Shown here in pieces: positions 1 through 7,617 of a DNA stretch of 12,226 nt (positions are counted from its first letter, which is position 1; the number at the start of each line of letters is the position of its first letter). The notes beneath the pieces were generated by a model. The model saw only the letters and a list, made by a program, of their open reading frames with translations. It did not search any database and was not told the DNA's origin. Both the position numbers and the translations under genes were made by a program. The stretch is taken from assembly GCA_036270095.1 (NCBI GenBank), contig DATBDE010000022.1, forward strand, positions 1 through 12,226. Direction: 5' to 3'. The DNA comes from DATBDE01 sp036270095. Lineage in GTDB: Bacteria > Actinomycetota > Thermoleophilia > Solirubrobacterales > Solirubrobacteraceae.

Positions 1-1028
1 CTTGATCGTGTCGTAGTACTTGGCGTCGGTGATGTGCAGGTCGTTGCACCGTGTGGCACCGACGACAGCGCACGTCTTCGTGTTCGCGGGGCTGTACCCG
101 GTCACGTCCGCGACCTTGGCCTGCGTCGCCGGCGAGGTCACATAGTTCATGTACTTGTAGGCGCAGATCGGGTGCTTCGCGTTCTTCGAGAGCATCCACG
201 AGTCCGACCACCCGGTCACCCCCTCCTTGGGCAGAACCTCCTTGACGTTCATCCCGGCCTTCTTGAGGTCGTTCGTCATCAGCGGCCAGCCCGCGCCGAT
301 CACGGCGTCACCGGACTTGAAGAGCTGCTCGAAGTCCGAGGCGAGCACCCAGTACTTCCGCACGATCGGGCGCTGCTGCTTGAGCTTGCCGGTGACCTGA
401 TCGAGCGTCTGCTGGCTGATCGCGTAGGGGTTCGACTGGTTGAAGAACTGCAGCGCCGGGTCGGCGATCTGGATCGGGTTGTCCGGGACGGTGATCTTGC
501 CCGCGTAGGGCGACCCCGCGTATAGCGTGTTCCACGACGTGGGCGGCTGCTTGATCTTGTCCGCGTTGTAGATGAGGACGTTCGCGCCCCACATGAACGA
601 CAGCCCGTAGTGCTTGCCGCCCTCGGTGTTGAAGCCGGGCGACTGGAGCTGCGGGGCCAGCGCCGAGAAGTTCGTCAGCTTCGACGTGTCCAGCGGCGCC
701 ACCGCGCCGGATCTGATCGCGCGCACCGATGCGTCGCCGGAGAACGAGGCGAGGTCGTACTGGCCGCCGCCACCGGACTGGAACTTGGTGAACATCTCGT
801 CCGAGCTGCCCGCGGGCACCGCGTTGACCTGGCAGCCCGACTGCTGCTCGAAGCCCTTGACGAACGACGGGTCGGCGTAGCCCTCCCACACGACCATGTT
901 GAGCTTGCCCTCACCCTTGGCGTTGGTGGCGGGGCCCGTTGCGGACGTGTCCGACGAGTTGCTCGACCCACCGCAGGCGACGAGCGTGCCTGCGGCGACG
1001 CACGTCACGGCCAGGGCCACGAGTTGCT

Positions 1029-1032
<4 letters not shown>
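1..1032 (-). CDS. Polyamine-type ABC transporter substrate-binding lipoprotein (PotD-like), partial
   Basis: Extracytoplasmic solute-binding protein that would deliver spermidine/putrescine or a similar small solute to an ABC permease. Reading the minus strand from a GTG at 1032 gives 344 residues with no stop before the left edge, so the C-terminus is missing. The N-terminus is a lipoprotein signal: a short charged start (VKQL), a hydrophobic stretch and the lipobox LVAC with Cys at residue 20, then a Gly/Ser-rich linker. The mature part has the solute-binding-family style: LNMVVWEGY near the start, YDLASFSGDAS, YGLSFMWGANVLIYN, and a late GVTGWSDSWMLSKNAKHPICAYKYMNYV segment. A strong AAGGAGGG site lies 6 nt upstream, and the GTG overlaps the stop of the ATPase gene (GTGA), so translation is probably coupled. 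The ligand cannot be told from sequence alone; the polyamine call rests on family resemblance and the PotA-like partner. Permease genes are probably further left. Confidence 0.88.
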
Positions 1033-2189
<1,157 letters not shown>

Positions 2190-2195
2190 GGTCCA

Positions 2196-2201
2196 CTTAT
2201 A
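2196..2201 (-). promoter_or_regulatory. Probable -10 element of the potA-like gene (leaderless)
   Basis: The minus strand reads TATAAG, exactly 6 nt before the ATG at 2189. A -10 hexamer at this distance puts the transcription start at the A of the ATG, giving a leaderless mRNA. The hexamer is conspicuous in a very GC-rich setting, and no convincing Shine-Dalgarno precedes this start. I see no clear -35 hexamer at 16-18 nt spacing, so the call rests on the -10 and its position. Confidence 0.45.
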
Positions 2202-2231
2202 CCTGTCACCGGGGCGGCGACGGCGACGAAA

Positions 2232-2237
2232 TATCCT
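2232..2237 (+). promoter_or_regulatory. Probable -10 element of der (leaderless)
   Basis: TATCCT fits the TANNNT pattern of actinobacterial -10 elements and ends 7 nt before the der ATG at 2245, so transcription would start at or next to the start codon. It sits in a small A/T-rich island (GAAATATCCT) in the 55-bp region between the divergent potA-like and der genes. There is no Shine-Dalgarno upstream of the ATG, which agrees with a leaderless transcript. No clear -35 is seen. Confidence 0.45.
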
Positions 2238-2244
2238 CGGCGTC

Positions 2245-3585
2245 ATGAAGGTCGCCGTCGTCGGCTATCCCAACGTGGGCAAGTCCTCGCTCGTCAACCG
2301 CCTCAGCGGGACGCGCGACGCGGTCGTGCACGAGACCTCCGGTGTGACCCGCGACCGCAAGGAGATCGAGACCGACTGGAACGGGCGCACGTTCGCGCTC
2401 ATCGACACCGGCGGCGTCGATCTGGCCGACGGCGACGAGCTCGCGCGCTCGGTGCAGGACCAGGCCCGCGCCGCGCTGGCCGACGCCGACGTGGTCGTGC
2501 TCGTGGTCGACGCCCGCGCCGGGCTGCGCCCGGGCGACGCCGAGCTCGCCGACCTGCTGCGCCGCGCCTCCCAGCCCGTGCTCGTGGCGGCCAACAAGAT
2601 CGACGTCGTCGCCGACATGCCGGCCGCGGCCGAGTTCCACCGCCTCGGCCTGGGCGACCCGTTCCCGGTCTCCGCCGGGCAGGGCCTGGGCACCGGCGAC
2701 CTGCTCGACGCGATCGTGGAGCGGCTGCCCGCGCCGGCCGGCGACGACGAGGGCGACGAGCCCGTCCGCCTGGCCGTCATCGGCCGCCCCAACGTGGGCA
2801 AGTCCTCCCTGGTCAACCGCATCCTTGGGGAGGAGCGGGTGATCGTCTCCGAGCGCGCGGGCACCACGCGCGACGCGATCGACCTCCCGATCGAGGTCGA
2901 CGGACGCGCCGTGGTCCTCATCGACACCGCGGGCCTGCGGCGCGGGTCCAAGGTGCAGGAGTCGATCGAGTACTACACGACGCTGCGCAGCCGCCGCGCG
3001 GCCGAGCGCGCCGAGGTCGCCATCGTCGTCTGCGACGCCGCCGACGGCGTCACCGCCCAGGACCTGCGCGTGGCCGAGCTGGCCATGCAGAGCGGCTGCG
3101 CGACCGTGCTGGCCCTGAACAAGTGGGACCTGGGCCCCGAGGTCGACCTCGACCACGAGCGCGCGCGCACGGCGTCCAAGCTGCGCCTGCGCCCACGCGT
3201 GCTGACCGCCAGCGCCAAGACGGGCCGCGGCGTGCGCCGCCTGCTCACCGAGGCCCTGGCGCTGGCCGATCGCGCCAGCGTCCGCATCCCCACGCCCGAG
3301 CTCAACCGCTTCCTGGGCGAGGTCGCGGCCGCCCGCCAGCCCCCGGCCCGTCGCGGGCACCGGCTCAAGCTCCTCTACGGCGCCCAGGTCGGGGTGTCCC
3401 CGCCGCGCTTTGCCATCTCGGTCAACGCCCGCAACCGGTTGACGCGCGACTACGCCTACTTCGTCGAGAACCGGCTCCGCGACCGCTACGGATTCCAGGG
3501 TGTGCCGCTGATCATCGACTTCGTCGAGCGTCGGGGCGATCGGCGACAATCCCGCAATGCCGGAAACCGCCGAGCGCGCGCCTGA
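2245..3585 (+). CDS. der: Ribosome biogenesis GTPase Der (EngA)
   Basis: Essential double-GTPase that acts in assembly of the 50S ribosomal subunit. The 446-aa product has the diagnostic tandem G domains. Domain 1 has GYPNVGKS (7-14), GVTRDR, DTGG and NKID. Domain 2 has GRPNVGKS (180-187), TTRDAID, DTAG and NKWD. A C-terminal KH-like domain covers roughly the last 100 residues (for example RLKLLYGAQVGVSPPRFAI and NRLRDRYGFQGVPLII). Between the G domains is a short acidic linker (GDDEGDEPV). Length and order match the family. The ATG at 2245 is chosen because MKVAVVGYPNVGKSS is the usual Der start; a longer in-frame ORF from 2188 would add only Arg-rich residues ahead of the probable promoter. 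It is transcribed away from the potA-like gene and overlaps the next gene by 29 bp, so it probably heads the operon. Confidence 0.97.
   Translation: MKVAVVGYPNVGKSSLVNRLSGTRDAVVHETSGVTRDRKEIETDWNGRTFALIDTGGVDLADGDELARSVQDQARAALADADVVVLVVDARAGLRPGDAELADLLRRASQPVLVAANKIDVVADMPAAAEFHRLGLGDPFPVSAGQGLGTGDLLDAIVERLPAPAGDDEGDEPVRLAVIGRPNVGKSSLVNRILGEERVIVSERAGTTRDAIDLPIEVDGRAVVLIDTAGLRRGSKVQESIEYYTTLRSRRAAERAEVAIVVCDAADGVTAQDLRVAELAMQSGCATVLALNKWDLGPEVDLDHERARTASKLRLRPRVLTASAKTGRGVRRLLTEALALADRASVRIPTPELNRFLGEVAAARQPPARRGHRLKLLYGAQVGVSPPRFAISVNARNRLTRDYAYFVENRLRDRYGFQGVPLIIDFVERRGDRRQSRNAGNRRARA
3545..3550 (+). promoter_or_regulatory. Possible internal -10 element ahead of the DUF3352 gene
   Basis: GACAAT, one base from TACAAT, ends exactly 6 nt before the ATG at 3557, inside the 3' end of der. 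The spacing is the same as for the other likely leaderless starts in this window. No good Shine-Dalgarno precedes this ATG. It could give the downstream genes a der-independent transcript. One hexamer match is weak evidence. Confidence 0.3.
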
Positions 3586-5221
3586 GCGGCCCGCCCTGCA
3601 CGAACGCCTGCGCGGGGCGCTCCCCGACGACGTCCACCAGCGCCGCCGCCTCGTGGCCCTTCTGGGGCTGCTCGCGGTCGTCGTGGTGGTCGTCGTCCTC
3701 GTGCTCGTGCTCTCCGGCGGCGGCGACACGGCGCCCTCGACGAACGCGGCCAAGGTCGTCCCCGGCAACGCCCTCGTGTTCCTCAACCTGTCGACCGACG
3801 GCAGCCGCGAGGGAGTCAAGCGCGCGCTGGCCACGGCTGGGCGGCTGCCCTCGTTCCGGCCCGCGCAGCAGGCGCTCGCACGCCGGCTGGGAACGCGTCG
3901 CGGCCCGGTCAACTTCGCCCGCGACGTCCGGCCCTGGCTGGGCAACGAGGTCGCGCTGGCCGTGCTGCCCACGAACACGCCGGTCTCGCAGTCCGAGATC
4001 GTGCTCGACGTCAGCGACCGCGACAAGGCCGAGAAGTTCATCGACAGCACCGCCGGGGGCAGCGGCACGGTCAAGGACCAGGGCGTCGAGATCCGCCGCT
4101 ACGGGGCGGTCTCGACCGCGTTCATCGCCGGCGACCTCGTCATCGCGCCGGAGAACGTGATCCGCGAGGCGATTTCCTTGTCGCAGGGCCACGGCCAGAC
4201 CCTGGCCAAGGCGAGCCTGTTCGCGAAGGCCTACGACGGCTTGCCCGCTGGTCGCGTGCTCGACGTGTACGTCTCGCGGGACGGCGTGCACCGGCTGCTG
4301 GCCCCGCAGGGCGGCGTGCTCGGGCTGGCCGGCACGCTGGTCGACCAGCCCGCGCTGTCGGCCGTCGGCGCCTCGCTGAGCGCCCAGGACGCGCAGGCCA
4401 AGCTCACCGTCCACACCGTGCTCGACCCGGCCCTGGCCAAGGCCACGCCCGGGTTCAAGCCGTTCTCACCGCAGCTGCTCAGCGACGTGCCCAGCGGCAC
4501 CCTGGCCTACCTCGGCGTCGCCGGCCTGGACCGCGCCGCCGGCCGCCTGCTCGGGCTGGCCGGGGCGACCGGCGTGAACGGCGCCGGCGTGGCCCAGCTG
4601 GCCCAGAACGCCCGCGCCACGCTGGAGAAGCGGGCCGGCGTGGACCTCGACCGCGACGTCATCTCGGTCCTGAAGGCCGAGACCGCGCTGTTCATCCTCC
4701 CGGCGGTACCCGCGCCGACCCTCGCGCTGGTGGCCCAGACGCCGGACGAGAAGCGCACGCGCGCGGCCCTGGCGAAGCTCCAGGTCCCGCTCGCGCGCCT
4801 GTTCGCGCCGCCCAGCAGCGGCGCCGGCCAGGCCCCGACCTTCCAGGACCGCAACGTCGGCGGCATCGACGCCTTCCAGCTGCGCCTGTCGCCCACGGTC
4901 GAGTTCGACTACGCGGTGTTCGACGGCAAGCTGGTCATCGCCACGAGCCTCGCCGGCATCCAGCGGATCAAGCGGATCAAGAGCTCGCTGAAGGACGATC
5001 CTGCCTTCACCAGCGTCCTGGGCGACCGGCCGTCGACGGCCACGTCGCTAGTCTTCCTCGACTTCGCCCAGCTACTGGCGCTCGGCGAACGCACCGGCTT
5101 GGGCCAGGACCCCGCATATCTCGCGGTGCGCGACGACGTCAGTCGCGTGCGCGCCGTCGGAATGGCGACGACAGCCGGCAAGAACGAAACGACCGCGGAG
5201 ATCTCGATCGCACTGAAATGA
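3557..5221 (+). CDS. Membrane-anchored DUF3352 family protein
   Basis: Function unknown. The 554-aa product starts with a charged cytoplasmic tail (about 1-31), then one very hydrophobic Val/Leu-rich membrane segment (about 32-52), then about 500 extracytoplasmic residues. That part matches the DUF3352 pattern: VPGNALVFLNLSTDG right after the anchor, repeated LxF/Yxxx segments about substrate-like copies, FDYAVFDGKLVIATSLAGIQ and a late TSLVFLDFAQLLAL segment, ending with an Ile/Leu strand. No catalytic motif or cysteine-rich site was recognised. The start overlaps der by 29 bp and the stop overlaps metK by 4 bp (ATGA), so it is translated as part of the series. As far as I recall, DUF3352 proteins are common in Thermoleophilia, which supports the lineage guess. 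A role in the envelope or in surface sensing is only an inference from topology. Confidence 0.85.
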   Translation: MPETAERAPERPALHERLRGALPDDVHQRRRLVALLGLLAVVVVVVVLVLVLSGGGDTAPSTNAAKVVPGNALVFLNLSTDGSREGVKRALATAGRLPSFRPAQQALARRLGTRRGPVNFARDVRPWLGNEVALAVLPTNTPVSQSEIVLDVSDRDKAEKFIDSTAGGSGTVKDQGVEIRRYGAVSTAFIAGDLVIAPENVIREAISLSQGHGQTLAKASLFAKAYDGLPAGRVLDVYVSRDGVHRLLAPQGGVLGLAGTLVDQPALSAVGASLSAQDAQAKLTVHTVLDPALAKATPGFKPFSPQLLSDVPSGTLAYLGVAGLDRAAGRLLGLAGATGVNGAGVAQLAQNARATLEKRAGVDLDRDVISVLKAETALFILPAVPAPTLALVAQTPDEKRTRAALAKLQVPLARLFAPPSSGAGQAPTFQDRNVGGIDAFQLRLSPTVEFDYAVFDGKLVIATSLAGIQRIKRIKSSLKDDPAFTSVLGDRPSTATSLVFLDFAQLLALGERTGLGQDPAYLAVRDDVSRVRAVGMATTAGKNETTAEISIALK

Positions 5222-6447
5222 CCACGTATACCGACAACGAGTTCCTGTTCACCTCGGAGTCCGTCACCGAGGGCCATCCCGACAAGATCGCCGACCAGAT
5301 CTCGGACGGCGTCCTCGACGCGGTGATGCGGGACGATCCCAACGGCCGCGTGGCCTGCGAAACGCTGGTCAACACCGGCCTCGTCGTCGTGTCGGGGGAG
5401 ATCTCCACCGACACCTACGTGGACATCCAGCAGGTGGCCCGCCAGACGATCGAGAAGATCGGCTACAACGACGCCGACCTCGGCTTCTCGTGCGACTCCT
5501 GCGCGGTGATCAGCGCGATCGACAAGCAGTCGTCGGACATCGCCCAGGGCGTCAACACCTCGCACGAGGCGCGCCACGACCCGTCCGACGACGACCAGCT
5601 CGACATCGCCGGCGCCGGCGACCAGGGCATGATGTTCGGGTACGCCACGCGCGAGACGCCCGAGCTCATGCCGCTGCCGATCGCGCTCGCGCACAAGCTG
5701 GCCAAGCGGCTGGCCGACGTGCGCCACGGCGAGGTCGTGCCCTACCTGCGCCCGGACGGCAAGACGCAGGTCTCGGTGCGCTACCGCGACGGCCGGCCGG
5801 TGGAGATCGAGAAGCTGTTGATCTCGACCCAGCACAAGGAGGGGGCGGAGTCGCTGATCCCCGACGACCTGTGGGAGCACGTGGTCGATCCGATCCTGCC
5901 CAAGGACCTCTACGACGAGCACAAGCTGCGGCGCAACTTCCTCGTCAACCCGACGGGTCGGTTCGTCATCGGCGGGCCGGTGGGCGACGCCGGGCTGACC
6001 GGGCGGAAGATCATCGTCGACACCTACGGCGGCATGGCCCGTCACGGCGGGGGCGCGTTCAGCGGCAAGGACCCGTCCAAGGTCGACCGGTCCGCGGCCT
6101 ACGCCGCGCGTTATGTGGCCAAGAACGTCGTCGCGGCGGGGCTGGCCGACCGCTGCGAGGTCCAGGTGGCCTACGCCATCGGCGTGGCCCACCCGGTCTC
6201 GGTCATGGTCGAGACCTTCGGCACCGAGAAGATCGGCGTGGCCAAGATCGCGGAGCTCATCAACGCGCACTTCGATCTGCGCCCCGGGGCCTTTCGCGAG
6301 TACCTGCGGCTGCACCGCCCGATCTTTCAGAAGACCGCGGCCTACGGCCACTTCGGGCGCGAGGACCACGACTTCACGTGGGAGCGCACCGACAAGGCCG
6401 AGGCGCTGCGCGAGGCCGCCGGTCTTGGCGCAGCCACGGTCAGCTAG
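5218..6447 (+). CDS. metK: S-adenosylmethionine synthetase
   Basis: Makes S-adenosylmethionine from methionine and ATP, releasing phosphate and pyrophosphate; cytosolic, normally a tetramer. The 409-aa protein is full length. Visible signatures are FTSESVTEGHPDKIADQISD near the N-terminus (ATP and Mg contacts), GAGDQGMMFGYA (from residue 132), and the P-loop-like GGGAFSGKD (277-285) followed by PSKVDRSAAYAARYVAKN. All three domains of the fold are represented and no key residue is missing. The ATG overlaps the stop of the DUF3352 gene by 4 nt. The stop TAG (6445-6447) lies inside the left CTAG of the palindromic element at 6444-6612, so this codon belongs both to the gene and to the boundary of the possible insertion. 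A methyltransferase gene, a user of SAM, follows directly after the element. No SAM riboswitch is possible upstream because the gene is fused to the preceding coding region. Confidence 0.97.
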   Translation: MTTYTDNEFLFTSESVTEGHPDKIADQISDGVLDAVMRDDPNGRVACETLVNTGLVVVSGEISTDTYVDIQQVARQTIEKIGYNDADLGFSCDSCAVISAIDKQSSDIAQGVNTSHEARHDPSDDDQLDIAGAGDQGMMFGYATRETPELMPLPIALAHKLAKRLADVRHGEVVPYLRPDGKTQVSVRYRDGRPVEIEKLLISTQHKEGAESLIPDDLWEHVVDPILPKDLYDEHKLRRNFLVNPTGRFVIGGPVGDAGLTGRKIIVDTYGGMARHGGGAFSGKDPSKVDRSAAYAARYVAKNVVAAGLADRCEVQVAYAIGVAHPVSVMVETFGTEKIGVAKIAELINAHFDLRPGAFREYLRLHRPIFQKTAAYGHFGREDHDFTWERTDKAEALREAAGLGAATVS

Positions 6448-6468
6448 ATGGTTGATTCCGCGGCCCCG
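6444..6468 (+). repeat. Left terminal inverted repeat (25 bp)
   Basis: It begins CTAGATGGTTGATTCC and is the exact reverse complement of 6588-6612. Its first four bases contain the metK stop codon. The next base outward (6443, G) does not pair with its partner (6613, G), so the repeat ends sharply at CTAG. Confidence 0.9.
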
Positions 6469-6519
6469 CGCGCGCGGATGACGCGCGGATACCTGCGCTG
6501 GATCGGGGTCATCGGGCTC

Positions 6520-6538
6520 GCCAATGGCTGGCATTGGC
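6520..6538. repeat. Central hairpin of the palindromic element
   Basis: GCCAATG and CATTGGC form a 7-bp stem around a 5-nt loop (GCTGG). It falls within one base of the midpoint of the 169-bp element, so the whole element could fold as one long interrupted hairpin with this as its tip or as a separate arm. There is no T-tract after it, so it is not an intrinsic terminator. Confidence 0.75.
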
Positions 6539-6587
6539 TTCGCCCTGCTTCCCCCGCCCAGCTTGTTCCCGCGCGCCCCCGCGCACA

Positions 6588-6612
6588 CGGGGCCGCGGAA
6601 TCAACCATCTAG
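6588..6612 (-). repeat. Right terminal inverted repeat (25 bp)
   Basis: It is the exact reverse complement of 6444-6468 and ends in ATCTAG at 6612. The methyltransferase ATG follows 4 nt later at 6617. Confidence 0.9.
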
Positions 6613-6616
6613 GCGC

Positions 6617-7273
6617 ATGCCCCTGCCGCCGGCGCTGCGCCGGCTCGCGCCCGCGCCGCTGCGGGACTCTCCGCGGCTGCGCGGTCTGGCGCTGGGTGCG
6701 GGGCTGATCCCGCCGCGCCCGATGCACACCGAACGGGAGGCGGCGCTGCTGCGCCGCCTGGCGGCGGCGGGGGACTGCGTGGTCGAGGTGGGCGTCTACG
6801 AGGGCTCGTCGTCGGTCCAGCTCGTCGAGGCGATGGCCCCCGCTGCCACCCTTCACCTCGTGGACCCCTACGTCGAGAACGCCCTGCGCTCGGGCTGGCG
6901 CGGGGTCGAGCGCGCCACCAAGCGCACAGTCACCCGCGCGGCGCGCCAGGCCGACGGGCCGCAGCTGCGCTGGCACGTGTGCACGAGCGAGGAGGCCGCG
7001 CGGGGCTGGAACGGCACTGCGGTCGACGTCGTGTTCATCGACGGCGACCACACGCGCAAGGGCGCCCGCCTGGACTGGGACCTGTGGTCCCCGCACGTCC
7101 CCGAGGGCGGGGCGGTGGTGTTCCACGACGCCCGCGAGGGTAAGCCGGAAGGGCGAGGGCTCCCCGGCCCCACCGCGGTGGTCGACGAGCTGGTCCGCGG
7201 GGCTTCGCCGGTCGCCGGCTGGGCCATCGGCGACGAGGTCGACTCGGCAGTCGCGGTGGTCAGGGAAACGTGA
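6617..7273 (+). CDS. Class I SAM-dependent methyltransferase (Methyltransf_24-like)
   Basis: Predicted 218-aa cytosolic methyltransferase of unknown substrate. The Rossmann-type SAM site is visible: motif I VEVGVYEGSSS (56-66), the acidic strand end LVDPY (81-85) that should hold the ribose, then FIDGDH (140-145) and VVFHDA (168-172). FIDGDH with a later HDA is typical of small methyltransferases found near glycan and cell-surface biosynthesis genes. The ATG at 6617 (MPLPPALRR) is chosen. The ORF extends upstream to 6524, but that part lies inside the palindromic element and reads as low-complexity Pro/Ser/Arg. No clear Shine-Dalgarno precedes 6617; in the reconstructed junction without the element the start lies 4 nt after the metK stop, so coupling to metK may have been lost. 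The stop overlaps the next ATG by one base. The substrate, possibly a sugar or lipid-linked intermediate, is inferred only from neighbours. Confidence 0.85.
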   Translation: MPLPPALRRLAPAPLRDSPRLRGLALGAGLIPPRPMHTEREAALLRRLAAAGDCVVEVGVYEGSSSVQLVEAMAPAATLHLVDPYVENALRSGWRGVERATKRTVTRAARQADGPQLRWHVCTSEEAARGWNGTAVDVVFIDGDHTRKGARLDWDLWSPHVPEGGAVVFHDAREGKPEGRGLPGPTAVVDELVRGASPVAGWAIGDEVDSAVAVVRET

Positions 7274-7617
7274 TGCGACGTCTGGCGCTCATCTTCGTTG
7301 CGGCGACCATGCTCGCGGGGTGCGGGACCGACCACGGCATCGGCGACGGCTCCTACGACCCGCGCGACTCGCGCATCGAGTGCTTCGCCAAGGACGGTTA
7401 CCCGGCCAAGAAGGTGGGGAACAGCGACGTCGTCGTCACCCCGCCGGGCCAGCGCCCGCTGCGGGTCTACTTCGCGTCCACGCCCGGCGAGGCCGAGGCG
7501 CTCGCGGTCGAGAGCCGCGCCCAGGGCGCCGAGCAGCTCGGCCGCGCGCTGCTCTACGTCGGCAACGCACCCGAGAACGTGCTGAACAAGCTCGAGGGCT
7601 GCCTCGATGACAACTGA
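7273..7617 (+). CDS. Small lipoprotein of unknown function
   Basis: The 114-aa protein has a clear lipoprotein signal: MRRLALIFVAATM, then the lipobox LAGC with Cys17. The mature part is about 98 residues, soluble and mixed alpha/beta in appearance, with two further cysteines (Cys37 in SRIEC and Cys110 in EGCLDDN) that could form a disulfide outside the membrane. I do not recognise a domain. The ATG at 7273 overlaps the methyltransferase stop (TGATG), with AGGGA 6 nt upstream; a GTG one codon earlier (7270) is an equally possible start. It overlaps the following glycosyltransferase gene by 11 bp. Anchored outside the membrane between a methyltransferase and two membrane glycosyltransferases, it may be an accessory of the same envelope pathway, but the sequence does not show that. 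Confidence 0.8.
   Translation: MRRLALIFVAATMLAGCGTDHGIGDGSYDPRDSRIECFAKDGYPAKKVGNSDVVVTPPGQRPLRVYFASTPGEAEALAVESRAQGAEQLGRALLYVGNAPENVLNKLEGCLDDN

Larger units (their letters stand above)
6444..6612. mobile_element. MITE-like palindromic element between metK and the methyltransferase gene
   Basis: The 169-bp segment is bounded by perfect inverted repeats of 25 bp (6444-6468 and 6588-6612). Complementarity continues imperfectly inward: GCGCGG at 6472-6477 pairs with 6579-6584, and CGCGCGG at 6482-6488 pairs with 6569-6575. A 7-bp stem hairpin (6520-6538) lies at the centre of symmetry (element centre 6528, hairpin centre 6529). Both ends are CTAG, which is palindromic, so CTAG (or the inner TA) could be a target-site duplication instead of repeat. 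Some IS5-group elements use CTAG-like targets and IS630/Tc1-type elements use TA. No transposase is present, so a non-autonomous element is the best fit. Alternatives are a REP-like repeat or a structured RNA that processes or attenuates the transcript. A 54-codon ORF from 6448 to 6612 spans it exactly, probably by chance. Copies elsewhere in the genome would decide. Confidence 0.55.

Noticed and set aside
2265..2830. Two near-identical AACGTGGGCAAGTCCTC stretches in der as a DNA repeat
   Set aside because: They encode the P-loops of the two G domains, so the likeness follows from protein homology and shared codon use.
2206..4074. A 622-codon minus-strand open frame across der and the DUF3352 gene
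   Set aside because: Composition is typical of an antisense shadow (His/Gly/Arg/Asp-rich), and it covers well-supported genes on the plus strand.
4961..4984. Short tandem repeat encoding RIKRIK in the DUF3352 gene
   Set aside because: Only two 9-bp units within a coding region; no sign of a structured repeat array.
6471..6490. Two tandem CGCGCGGAT copies inside the element
   Set aside because: Two short units two bases apart are expected in GC-rich sequence and fit the imperfect inner arm; not enough for a separate repeat or an operator claim.
4909..6588. A 559-codon minus-strand open frame covering metK
   Set aside because: It is antisense to an unmistakable MetK, with no recognisable motif, and starts inside the palindromic element.
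6444..6612. Rho-independent terminator after metK
   Set aside because: The stems are GC-rich, but the outer loop is about 119 nt and no T-run follows either the long stem or the central hairpin.
6524..6616. Upstream extension of the methyltransferase into the palindromic element
   Set aside because: The extra 31 residues are low complexity and are encoded by the right half of the repeat; the conserved protein begins after the element.
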